A DNA stretch of 64,000 bases from Gigaspora margarita (lineage: Eukaryota; Glomeromycota; Glomeromycetes; Diversisporales; Gigasporaceae). Where the stretch lies: the NCBI GenBank assembly GCA_009809945.1, contig WTPW01002478.1, positions 17,701 to 81,700 on the forward strand, read 5' to 3'. Position 1 is the stretch's first letter, and each line of letters opens with the position of its first letter. Below the pieces are notes generated by a model. It saw only the letters and a program-made list of their open reading frames with translations. It was not told where the DNA came from and did not search any database. The position numbers and the translations under genes are program-made. Below, piece after piece: positions 48,181 to 59,018 of this stretch.

Positions 48181-48714
48181 TTATACTTAGCAATACTTAT
48201 AGAGTTTGTTTTGCTAAAATTCCTAGTTGATAAAACTTTTGCTAATTGATTAGTTGCCAACTATAGTTGCAACTAATCAATTATTCATATCATGTAGTAT
48301 ATTAGATAAGTAGCCAATCAAACCCAAAAAATCTCTATAGATCAGCGCCCAACTAAATGGAATATCTCAGAATTATATTAATTAAATAATTATTTAATTG
48401 GTTTAAAAATTTTTTTCTAATTGATTAGTTGGAAGTTGGCAACTAGTTAATTATCCAACCAATAATTTGGAACACTACATTTTACTTACCCTGTAATTGC
48501 TTTGGGTGCTAATATTTATTACTTAATATTTATTTACTATAGAGGTTTACACCCCACCCAGGTAATATATTTAGTAAATTTGATTGGCTAAAATTTTTTA
48601 TATGAGGTAAGATTTGACTTGACCCCCATCTTCTAAAATATTATCTAATAAATATTAGTATCCTTATTGTTTATATAATCACTACAAGCTACACATGATC
48701 CAATCTACTTAAGT

Positions 48715-50165
48715 ATTTTTATTTGTATTTCTTTTTTTTTTTATTGTGGTTGCTTTTTAGTATTTTTTTAGCTAGTATTAACTTTACTCTTTCTCTTTTC
48801 TGGCTTTTAGATAACAGTTTTGACACAAAAAAGAATTTTATTTGTAATAACTAGTAGTAAAGATCACTATTGTATAACTATACATATTATTTAATTTTTT
48901 TTATTCATATTTTTGTTTGCTTGTTCTTTTTTCTTTTTTTATTTTTTTTTTTATTTACTCTTTTTGTTTTATTTTTTTTTGTACTAATACTTTATATTTA
49001 TTTTTTTCAGTAATAGTTTTGTTAGTATTGTTGTTTAACATGTTTTTTATAATTGATATTGGTGATTTTTATTGAAAGTGTTGCTTCTTTTACCTTTATT
49101 GTAATGCTATCTATTTCTGTAACCTTTTCCTTTGTCATTTGGTATCTTATTTGACACATTTTTTTTGTAATTGGTGTAATCAATTTGGTGATTCTTTGCC
49201 TTTGGTATTATTATTTGGTATTTTCTTCTCTGTTATTGTGCTATTTTGTTGTTCATTTTAGTAACTCTTTGTTGCTAGTATCTAGGCTTATTAATAGATT
49301 ACTCCAAATTATAATAAAACATATAAACCAAGCTAGTTTGAAACTGAAGTAGTTATATGTCTTATTATAGTTTGGAGTACTCCATAAACAACTCTAATGG
49401 TATTGTTATTTGGTGTTTCTTTTTCTGTTGTTGGTTATTTGAACATTATATATATATATATATTTTGCTTTTGGATTCATATTAGTACAATACTAACTCT
49501 TTTACTTTTCTGATAAATTACTGAATAAGTTTGTTATTGGTGCTGAGTTTTTGTTATACTGTGTTTAATGTTCTGTTTGTTATTTTGTTTGTTGTATTGT
49601 TTGTTGTATTGTGCATTAGGTTTTTTATATTGGTTTTGATTTTTATAATGTAATAGCTTTAGAGTTAGATTCAGAATTAGAATCAAGTTAGGTAAATTAA
49701 ACATTTAGGTTAAAAGAGTAAAGTGGAGGTGACAACCATAGAGAGTGACTACAAAGTGAGCAAAGTAAACTCTGTAGGTATTACTAAGCATAAGCAAAGC
49801 AATACAAACTGTACAAAGTATGTAAGTAGTGTTTGTTATATATAATAGTATATGAGTTAATATGATTATTTTGTTGTTTAGAGTATTATATAAATTAATA
49901 TTTCAATAATAACAAATTTTTATAGAAAAAGTGCTTTATTCTAACATGTAATAATTATAATTTAATTTATTATTTATCATTATTAAAAAAAATAATTTTA
50001 TTATATATATATTAATTAGTATTCAATTATGTAATATCAGTAATTATCACCAACAGTTATAGTTAGCAAAATTTATAAAAACTCCTGCTTCCAACCTGAC
50101 CCTGATCTGATTTTGTACTAATTTCTAAACTAGGTAATGTCACCTAGAGTAAAAGTTAGCAAAAT
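48715..50165 (+). repeat. Left arm of a large inverted repeat
   Basis: Reverse-complementary to 50239-53125 over its length. Landmarks: GGTTGCTTTTAGTATTTTTT near 48748, TTAGATAACAGTTTTG near 48808, TGTTTGTTGTATTGTTTG near 49585, AAAGTGCTTTATTCTA near 49925. T-rich. Includes a 110-bp MITE at 49290-49400 that the right arm lacks. Confidence 0.85.
49290..49400. mobile_element. Small MITE in left arm
   Basis: Inverted TTACTCCAAATTATAATAAA and CTTATTATAGTTTGGAGTA ends. Absent from the matching place in the right arm. Confidence 0.75.
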
Positions 50166-50264
50166 ACTACAAAAAAAACTCCCAAAAATTTTTTATTACA
50201 ATACTTTGTATAAATAAAAAAGTTTCATAAATAGAATGTTGCTAATTTTTACTCTAGATGATAT

Positions 50265-50579
50265 GGAGTGTCTTGTATTAAAAGGGACCATTTTTACATA
50301 TCCTCATTTTGAGATAATTGTGTTTAATCATTTGTTTTGATTTTCAGACTGATTTGGGATTAGTAAAATTTCACGATTTTGATTGGTTAAAGATAACAGG
50401 TGACTATTAGGTAATCTCATGATGTGCTTGGCCTTAGGTAGCCTTATATAATTTTTCTTTACATTATCTTCATTTTTTACTATGCAAATCAACTTTCATT
50501 TATAAAAATTTACATGGATTTAATAAAAACTTATTTTTGAAAAAATTGCAAAATGGTCTCTTTTAATATAAGACACCCA
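50265..50579. mobile_element. MITE with ~28-bp TIR near the palindrome centre
   Basis: Ends GGAGTGTCTTGTATTAAAAG and CTTTTAATATAAGACACCC are inverted; ATAT flanks both sides. No ORF. Confidence 0.8.
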
Positions 50580-51595
50580 TATTATCTAGTTCAGAAATCA
50601 GTACAAATTCAGGTTGGTGTCAGGTAGAAGTCAGTATATATTTTAATTTTGCTAACTATAACTAGTGGTAACATTTATTGGTATTATATGATCAAATGCT
50701 AATCAATATATGTATCATAAAATTAAAATTTTTATTAATAACAATTAATAATAAATTAAATCATAAGAATGTTGCTAACTTTCATGCTAGATAACATTAT
50801 ATAGTACAGAAATTGGTGCAAAATCAAGTCAAGAGTTGGGTCAAAAGTTGAGTTTTTTGAATTTTGCTAACTATAACTGGTAGTAATGATCACTAATTTC
50901 ATATAATTGAATACTAATCAATATATGTATTGTAAAATTTTTTTTTTTTTTAATAACAATAGATAATAAATTAAATTAAATTATAATTATTACATATTAT
51001 AATAAAGCACTTTTTCTATAAAAATTTGTTATTATTGAAACATTTATTTACAATAATATTCTCAGACAACCAACCTAAGCATATCAACTCATATACTATT
51101 CATTATTACAAATACTACATATATACTTTGTACAGTTTGTGATGCTTCACTTATGCTTAGCAATATCTACAGAGTTCACTCACTCACCCTATGGTTGCAC
51201 ACTATGGTTATTGTCTCTACTTTGCTTCTTTAACCTAAATGCTTAATCTACCCAACTTGATTCTAACTCTAACTCTAACTCTAAAGCTATTAAGTCACAA
51301 AAATCAAACCCAATGAAAAATCTAATGCACAATAAAACAAACAATACAACAAACAATACAACAACAAACAGAATAATAAATACAGCATGACAAAAACTCA
51401 GTAACAATGACAAACTTATTTAGTAATATAGCAAAAAAGTAAAAGAGTAGTATTGTACTAACACAAATCTGAAGGCAAAAGGAAAAAAAATAAAATATAA
51501 TGCCCAGGTAAAAAGAATAATCAATAACAGAAATGCCAAATAATGATATCTGAAAAAAGAGTCACTAAAATAGACAACAGAACAGTACCAACAAC

Positions 51596-52522
51596 CAGGG
51601 TTGGGCAAACTATATATCTGGTGAATTTTTACTGGACATTGGACATTTCCAATTTGTCCTATGCAATGTCCAATGTTCTATGAGGTGCAGCTTTAGTTGG
51701 CATAGGACAATGTCCATTACTTTTGCATAGGACAATTCAGACAGTTTTTCAATGTCCAATATGTTTAAATACAAAATTTAAAATCTCCTAGTGTTAGTAC
51801 ATATGTTTGAAGATGTACTCATACAATATAAACCTATTGTACCTATGGTTTTGTGCAACAAATCATTCGAGAATTTTAATATATTTTATTATTTTTTATT
51901 GACAGCTAATAATTTATAGTTCATAAATTGAATGCTGCATATGTATTAAAAACTATATTTCTACAAAAAAAAAATTTTTGAGTGTTATTTGTCAAATTAA
52001 ACTAATAATTCAAATATTAAATTTACTTATCTTATTTCTGTTTTTGTTTTTTTTTTTAAAAAAGTATTGCTTTTGAAAGAAAAAAATTCAACACAAATTG
52101 AACTAGGTGGTTAACGATAAGTTTATATTATGGGTTATTGGTTGTATGCCTAATGGAAAGCATTAGATTAGTCTTATTTTCTGTATGTACATACGTACAT
52201 GAATGGTAAATGACCTGGTCATTTGATTATTTTTTGAATGAACTTTAAATAACCAGTGCAAACAGGGTTCTTACATGAACGTGAGCTTAAGCTCATGAAA
52301 ATTATTGGAATTAAATTTTCCAACATGAGATGATCAACCATGGACAGCAAATTAATCGATACTGGCCTTTTTTTTTTTTTTTACAATACTTAAAAATTGA
52401 CCAATCAGGTTGTCCGAATTCCAACCCTGTTCCAATCCTATGTCCATTGCTTTTGATTGGATATTCGGACAATGGAATTCAGACAGATTTCCATTGCCTG
52501 AATTCCATTCATGCCAACCCTG
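51596..52522. mobile_element. hAT element with exact 8-bp TSD
   Basis: Inverted ends CAGGGTTGGGCA and TGCCAACCCTG; duplication CCAACAAC at 51588-51595 and 52523-52530. Subterminal TGTCCAATG / CATTGTCC motifs. The interrupted sequence is intact in the left arm of the inverted repeat. Same terminus family as 26730-27746. Confidence 0.95.
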
Positions 52523-53229
52523 CCAACAACAGAGAAGAAAATGCAAAATAACAATGCCAAAGGCAAGAATCGCCAAATTGATAACACCAATAACAAAAAA
52601 AAGGATAAAATAAGACACCAAATGATGAAGAAAGAAGTTTCCAAAATTGATGACATTATAACAAAAGTGAAAAAAGCAACACCTTCGATAAAAATTACCA
52701 GCATTTGATGATGAGAAATGCATCAAACAACAATACTGATGGAACTGTTACTGAAAAAAGATAAATATAAGCATTAGTACAAGACAAAGAAAATAAAAAC
52801 AAAAAAAAAGAGTGAATAAAAAAAAAGAAAAAAAAAGAAAAAAGAACAAGCAAACAAAAATACAAATAAAAAAATAAATAGAAAAAAAAGAAAAAAGAAC
52901 AAGCAAACAAAAATACAAATAAAAAAATAAATAATGTCAATAGTTACACATTAATGATCCTCACCACCAGTTATTATAACTAAAATTCTTTATTTGCACC
53001 AAAACTGTTATCTAAAAGCCAAGAAAAGAGAAAGAGCAAAAGTTAATACTGGCCAAAAAAAAACTAAAAGCAACCATGGTAAAAAAAATAAAAAGGAAAT
53101 ACAAAAAAAAATACTTATAGTAGATCTGACTGGTGGTGATCATATAAGCAATGATAATCTTCACCCGACATAGGTGATATCACCTAGGTGAAAATTAGTT
53201 AAAATCTGCAGAATATAATAATTTTAGGT

Positions 53230-53550
53230 ATAACAAAAATTATATATCGAACCTGTGGCATTTAACACCAGTAATATGAAAATTCGTGTAACATGTAAAT
53301 CAAATAATTTTTTTATAAAAACAAGACCTGGGATGTGAGCAGGGTAAAGATTATACCAAAATTTCAGGAGGGATTTTTTTTTTGTTAGAGTCCCAAAGGC
53401 GATTTCATAACCGAATTTTTGTGTTAAGGTCTTTTTTTTTAAAAAAAAAATCGCGTTCCACCTGATCTTAACGTTACACTGCAGAACATAACAAAAATTA
53501 TATGGCGCTGAACACCATTGGTGTGATTTAACAATGCCATTAAATAATTG
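53230..53550. repeat. Repeat with GAGxCCCAAAG core at the CpG boundary
   Basis: The core (GACCTGGGAT ... GTTAGAGTCCCAAAG) matches 22305-22410 and 25245-25345. Bracketed by direct repeats around AACAAAAATTATAT (53233 and 53490). This copy retains CpGs that the other two lack. Confidence 0.6.
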
Positions 53551-54075
53551 CATAGATTGAAATACATCAATAAAGTTGTAACAGTAATTAATTAAATAGT
53601 TTTCGATTATAAATTGTAAAATTTTCAATAAAATTATTGTAATTTTAAATTTAAATTGTATAATTATTAAATAATCAACAGCCAAAAATTATAATTTTCT
53701 AATTGTAAAAAAATAGCTGAGAAGAAATAAAATGGCCTAGTATTTATCATTAGAGTTTTGAGATTAATTGTTATATTTTTAGATGCACATCTTATTCATA
53801 TTTTGTTATATTATTTGTACTAATCTTCTCTACAATTTTTGATCGAAATTAATTTATTTTAAATTCAAATAATTTATCGAAGCTCTATAACAATAAATGC
53901 TAACTCAAATAATAATTTACAATACATTGGCACTAATCAGAATGCTACATGATCGACAGAATCAAGATAAGTCCATAATTTAAAGTTATAAATTCCGTGA
54001 ATATGCAACATTATATACATTTTCTGTAAATTATAATTAAACATCATAAAATATTTAAACACAAGTTTTCTAAGA
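53550..54075. other. No gene; sequence leading into copy B
   Basis: AT-rich. ATGATCGACAGAATC near 53948 matches 6530 upstream of copy A, so the duplication may start here. Confidence 0.5.
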
Positions 54076-54279
54076 AATATAAATAATTATTTAATTTAAT
54101 ATAACATCTTCTTTAACAATTAATGATGATTTCTGAGCGAGTTAACTAGATAATATAAAATATAAATTTTTAATGAATATCTTTAACGAAACTAAATTTC
54201 ATCATCGGGAATTTCAAATATAATCTTTTTGGAAACTAAATAAAAATGGATAGTTAAAAACTTTTTATTGTAATATACT

Positions 54280-55522
54280 TCAGTACAAATAGCATATATA
54301 TTTAATGTAACTACCTTTAATTACATTTGTTATTTCTTTTGTCCTAATAATTTTGCTAGTGTACATAGAATCTGGATGCTTTGTTGTGATACTTGGCGAT
54401 GTGTTAATTATTTTATCTGCATCCAAGAATTGTTTTTTAATTAGATTTTCATCATCTGAACTTGTTAATATATTAAGCCAATTCCCGAATTTTTTATAAA
54501 CATCATAAATATCAGGACGTTCTTGTGGATCTAAATCCATGCATTGCTTAGCAATTCAATATAACAATCTGGAGTTCCAAAAGAAAATTCCGGTTTCATT
54601 CCACTGCAAATCTTAACAGCAAGCTTAATATCAAATGAATATCCATCAAACGGTCTTTTTCCAGTTGTCCAAACTATAAATATCTGCCTTTTGTGTAAAT
54701 TTTTCGCCTGCCAAAACTTCTGGAGCAACGTATGGCATGACACCATAAATCTTTCCCCCTGAACAATTTGCATCTTTTTTTGTTGATAGACCAAAATCTG
54801 TGACATAAGATTTTCCGTTATTGTGAAGAATATTACCACTATGAAAGTCTCCATGAATATATCCAGCACTATGAACTTCATATAAATCTTTTGAAATAGT
54901 ATAAAGTTGCTTTATTTTAAATTCCCATGTAAGTTCATTAAATCTTGATTTTAAAAGTTGATGAATATTTCCATCTTCAGCAAATCTAAACACCATAAAG
55001 TATTCATCAGTTCTTGTATTATGAGTTAAGCCATGTACCAGAAGTCCACTACCATATAATACACATTGCATATGATTTTTAAACTTATAAGGAATATAAA
55101 ATCATTAGTTCAATAGACTACGTATCATGTATACATATAACAAATAAAACTTGACCTACCTCATTTAAAAAGTCAAGGGAATTGGCAGAAGGCAAAGTCT
55201 TGAGTGCAACAAATTTCGATAATTCACGCGTTCTTACATAATTACCAACAGTTTTTCGTATTCCGTCTAACCAGATTGCTTTAAATATAGCGCCAAATCC
55301 TCCTTCGCCAATTTTTTCAATATCAGTTAATCTATCAAACGGAATCCATTCGACCATTCTACCATATTTAAAGGTTCTAAGTTGAAACGCTTTAATGCAA
55401 TCATCAATATCTTTATTACTGCTTGTCCAACCTTGAGTTGCTATGGCAGGATCACATAAAAAGCACATGCTTTGTACGTATTATATTCGTTACAATGCGT
55501 ACATTTTCCATATTTAGAATCT
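54280..55522 (-). pseudogene. TKL-like protein kinase, copy B (nearly complete, frameshifted)
   Basis: Predicted exon 55522-55160 encodes DSKYGKCTHCNEYNT (CxxC knuckle), WTSSNKDIDDC, EWIPFDRL, the P-loop GEGGFGAIFKA and the VAIK-type lysine in FVALKTL. After a 76-bp intron (55159-55084, GTAGGT...ATAAG) the next exon gives FKNHMQC, MVFRFAEDGNIHQLL, the catalytic loop HGDFHSGN (normally HRDLxxxN), DFGLS and the activation-segment end MPYVAPEVL. Then come GKRPFDGYSFD and DPQERPDIYDVYKKF. Breaks: a 1-base loss in the second Cys pair (about 55465), a short deletion after ADIYSL that removes the GVIMAE helix (about 54670), and a 1-base loss at ELxKQCM (about 54550). Glycine replaces the usual arginine before the catalytic Asp. 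Probably a pseudogene, or non-catalytic; the family acts in intracellular signalling. Confidence 0.85.
55084..55159 (-). other. Intron within the kinase
   Basis: Phase-0 intron of 76 bp: donor GAG|GTAGGT and acceptor CCTTATAAG|TTTAAAAATCAT join FLNE to FKNHMQC, the usual continuation in this family. It gives a local size standard: the array introns (about 75-110 bp) fall in the same range. Confidence 0.8.
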
Positions 55523-55597
55523 CTTTGTAATTATATATAGTATTATTAACTTTTTTCTATATTTTATTTCAAAATCTGTTATGCGATCTAAACTTAC
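55523..55597 (-). other. Last intron of the array
   Basis: 75-bp intron joining the final triplet (TCG, 55598-55600; donor GTAAGTTTAG) to the kinase exon, whose first base A completes a codon before Asp-Ser-Lys-Tyr-Gly. Acceptor TAATTACAAAG. Confidence 0.6.
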
Positions 55598-58422
55598 CGA
55601 CTATTAGAAACAAATTTGGAGGATATTCATTAAACGAGTTTTAAATTTAATTAACTAGGTTAATAAACGATATTTATACTTACATACTAGATAATTTGAC
55701 GGCAATCTTACTTGCGTAAATAAATGTTTATCGCGTAAATGGTTAAAATGTACGGACTTATAAATGGTCTTCATACTCACCCACTAAAATTAATGCAAAT
55801 AAAATGATTTGACACATTGTAAGCATGAATCCTTGATTTTTTAATTACAATATACAGATTCTTTATACTCACTAACTAAATTAATGCAAGTAAATGAGTT
55901 GAAGGTAGTATTTATAAGAATAAAATATTTAACAACATGAATATCAGATTTTAATCATAGACTAATAAATCTTTTTTTACTCACTTTCTGAAATGATTTA
56001 TAAAAAATCACATAAGTAATAAGTATTCATAATCATTAAATAGCTAGTTTTAATTAAGCAAATTGATTGAGTCTGTGCATAATAAAGAGGGGTTTACAGT
56101 TGCTCTGACAAAATAAAGATTTTTATCGGTTTGTACCTCTAAGAGCTTTTCCAATTCATGATAAATAACGTGACATGCATCAATAAATAATTTCGCACAA
56201 ATCCGCAAACAGTTAAATTATTTATCAATGACTAGATGTTGATAAAATTTATATACAGTATTTAACCCCTTTTACTATGGACTGACAAGACAGACCTTGT
56301 TCGAGATGAATCTAACCTGTGATTTCGCACGACGTGCGAGATGAAATCACATTTCGCTCTTGATAAACATTAGATTAAAAAATTTTTATAATCTAAAATA
56401 AATTCTTTTCACACGTCTTTAGCGAAAATTAAACAAAATAATTTGCGCAAGGTTTATGAAACGTATGAAGGCTTATCTCGCACGAGGAACTGTACATATA
56501 TAAGATTGATTCAAATGATCTTTATACACACGAACTAATGAAGTAATTTGAAGGGTATCAGGTGGTATACTTGTAAATATATGAACCTTGATGGGTTAAT
56601 AATTAATTTATACTCACCCACTAGATTAAATGATTTGAAAATGAATAAATACAATTACTAATTTTTGATTACATTTATTAATTTATACTCACTATCTGAA
56701 TTATTTCGAATAAACAATTTAAGGGTTTATGAACATAAATCGTTAATTTTCATTGCGATTACTAAATAATCTCTATACTCACTTCCTAAAATAAGGTATT
56801 AGCATGAATTTCGGATTTTAATTTAATTTCACGGACTAAAAGCAATCTTTATTTATACTCACTCACTAAATTAAAGGGTTGAGAATTTTTAAATAATGAC
56901 AAATAAAAATTTATAAACATGATGAATAAATGATTTTGATGCTTACTCACTTAATGAAATGATTTTAAGAATGAATAACGGTAAATAAATAGGCTTAACA
57001 TGAATCGTTAACTTTAATATATAATTATTATACACACCGACTAAATCACGAATCAAATGAATTGAAGAGCATTACATATTGTTGAAAATAATCGACGTTT
57101 CTAGTTAAACAGGTTAGTAGATTATATACATACGTGCTAAATTAAAATGAATGATGTGAAAGGCATTATATAATGCCCAAAAAGCATTTATGAATATTAA
57201 TTGTTAATGTGAATTTCTATTTTTAATGATCTCACCGACTAGATTATTGCGAAGGAATTGATTGAGTTAAAGGATATTGTATAATGAATGGTTTGTGCGC
57301 ATAAATAATAATTATATATATGTATTAATTAGTAAAATATTTATAATTATATCGGGGATATTCATATCCTGGGTGCTATAACTCAAAAACTAATTGAATA
57401 AACGGGGCCGGATGCTCTAAGTAAAAATGTTCTGGAACCCCAGATACCTCAAAAAACTTAATTTGTATCTTTATATCTAACACACCTTAACTTTTAATAA
57501 TAATTTATTAAAAATAGAGGTGAATATCTATATCCCCATGTCATCATAATGTTCATACTTACTATCTAATTTAATGATATTAAATATTTTTAAACATAAT
57601 TTGTGAGCATGAATTGCAGATTTTAATGCATTAAGTAATAAATAATCTTTATACTCACTCTCTGAATAAATAAGTTGAAATAGTCACTTCGATGCAAATA
57701 AGTATTTAAACATATATGTATGAATAAATAGTCTTCAACTCACTTACTGAATAAAATAACATGTAGATATTACGTAATGGCAAATAAGAATAAATTACTA
57801 ATTTTAGTTACATAGATTAATAAACGGCCATTATACTCACGGGCTGAATCGCATATAATGATAATAAATAAGTACTCGCGAACTTGAATCGTGTAAGCTA
57901 ATAGATTAATTTGCACTCACCGACTAAATTAATAAGAACGAAAATGATTTGTAGGGTAAATAAATATTTATAAAAATAATTTGTTAACATGAGTTTCAAA
58001 ATTTAATTATACACATTTTTGTACTCACTAGCTAAATTATTATATGAAGGAAATTATGTAATTGCAAATAAGCATTCTTTAACATGAACTTGGAACAAGA
58101 ATTGCTACTTTTAATTACGCATATTAAATAAATACCTTCTACTAAATTAATGATGATAAAATTATTTGATGGGTATTAATAATAGTAATACGTAAATGAT
58201 ATAACATGAATTATGACTTTCATACGCACGGACTTAATTATGGAAGTTGGTTGATTTTAGCACATATGTGATTAATAGCCAATTATCTAAATGTCGCATG
58301 AATTATATATCATGCATTACAAGTTGATTAATTCGCATGATGACATATAACTATAACACACATGACATTTATTCATCAAATTTATACCAAATCTCACCCA
58401 ATAAATATCTTAAACTTACTCT
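55598..58422 (-). other. Array of 3-nt microexons separated by ~75-110-nt introns (copy B)
   Basis: On the minus strand each unit shows TTTAG/TTCAG, exactly three bases, then GTGAGTAT/GTAAGTAT/GTGTGT. Triplets (plus-strand position): AGA 58420; TCC 58230; AAG 58136 (or six bases using the upstream AG); CTA 58029; TCG 57921; CCC 57841; TAA 57744; AGA 57659; ATA 57563; TCG 57236; CAC 57134; TCG 57038; TGA 56947; TGA 56863; GAA 56783; ATA 56693; TGG 56618; TTC 56532; AAA 55985; TTA 55873; TGG 55781; TAT 55684; TCG 55598. Two units have lost the donor GT (57387, 56266), and a few stretches are too decayed to read. The AG and GT are fixed while the three bases vary. In the phase set by the Sel1 exon the triplets read openly, with RDEKYG and then, across the kinase junction, RDSKYG. 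Whether they are spliced is inference. Confidence 0.7.
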
Positions 58423-58494
58423 CTGGTAATTGAATTGAATTGAGTAACATATTCAATTTAAATAAAAAAAATTTTATGCAATTAATTAACTTAC

Positions 58495-58868
58495 TTGCTA
58501 ATCCACTCATCAAATTTATCTTTATTCTTTTCTACTCCAATTTCAAAATAATAACAAATGGCAGTTCTGTATATTCCATTAGAATTACCCATTTCAGCGG
58601 ACTTTTTGTAATAAATAAATGCTAATCGCTTATCAATTTTAACCCCAATTCCTAAAAAATAACAATGGCCAACTTGATACATTCCGTTAGGATTATTCAT
58701 ATCGGCAGATTTTTGATAATGAGAAAACGCCTTATATTCATCCTTTTCGACACCAATCCCATATTCATAACAATACCCAAGCCAGAATATTTCATCAGAA
58801 TTTCCTGACTCTACAGAATCAGTGAAACTTAATTGAGTAAAAGCACTTGTCAGGTCTCCAACCGACAT
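58495..58868 (-). CDS. Sel1-repeat exon, copy B
   Basis: Open from ATG (58868) with start MSVGDLTSAFTQLSF. It contains three Sel1-like (TPR-related) helical repeats: WLGYCYEYGIGVEKDEYKAF, then YQVGHCYFLGIGVKIDKRLA, then YRTAICYYFEIGVEKN, with the linking YYKKSAEMGN motifs. Such repeats bind proteins and are often attached to kinases in this fungal group. The apparent stop after WISK overlaps a strong 5' splice site: AGCAA|GTAAGTT at 58489-58494. So the exon more likely ends two bases into a codon and continues into the array. The gene would then have Sel1 repeats amino-terminal to the kinase. If unspliced it would be a 125-residue Sel1 protein. Confidence 0.8.
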
Positions 58869-58924
58869 TTTGAATAAAATGGGAAAAATAATCTAAACAA
58901 GAGTTACAGAAACATTTGTTTATA

Positions 58925-59014
58925 AACTAGGAAAACGGATACTGTACCGGGCTAATCCGTGTCGATCTCTATAGCTGATTGGCTAACATGAGTGCATGTG
59001 ACTGGAACGAAAAA
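58925..59014. other. Unique sequence beside copy B
   Basis: Short ordinary-CpG stretch between the end of the segmental duplication and the TTAA element. Nothing recognised. Confidence 0.4.
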
Positions 59015-59018
59015 TTAA

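Larger units (their letters stand above)
50239..53125 (-). repeat. Right arm of the large inverted repeat
   Basis: Complement of the left arm; longer because it carries a 315-bp MITE (50265-50579) and a 927-bp hAT element (51596-52522). A-rich towards the end, with a duplicated ~51-bp AAGAACAAGCAAACAAAAAT unit at 52830-52930. ORFs here are unlikely to be genes. Confidence 0.85.
16620..53220. other. CpG-depleted, transposon-dominated block
   Basis: CG dinucleotides become rare abruptly after about 16620 (only one seen by eye in 17041-18000) and return near 53230. Flanking regions such as 58930-59600 have many per line. The contents are nested DNA transposons, SINE-like sequences, satellites and inverted repeats, with no intact host gene. 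Within it, 16620-17385, 19135-20340, 20460-21830, 24060-24710, 26390-26716, 29300-29640 and 47700-48700 show only AT-rich sequence and fragments I cannot assign. Confidence 0.8.
54075..58925 (-). other. Segmental duplication copy B (Sel1 + intron array + kinase)
   Basis: Uninterrupted counterpart of copy A. On the minus strand: Sel1 exon 58868-58495, 3-nt-exon array 58422-55598, kinase exons 55522-55160 and 55083-54280. Similarity to copy A ends just after TTATAAA at 58925. Confidence 0.9.

Noticed and set aside
52352-52940. Overlapping ORFs of 60-124 codons on both strands
   Set aside because: They straddle a hAT terminus and the A-rich arm of a large inverted repeat; hydrophobic content reflects T-rich sequence.
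53224-53685. 153-codon minus-strand ORF as a gene
   Set aside because: It spans a dispersed repeat and AT-rich DNA, with no domain or consistent composition.
56836-56841. Extra AG-TCC-GTGAAA microexon in array B (also in A near 9852)
   Set aside because: It lies only about 20 nt from the neighbouring donor, too short for an intron.
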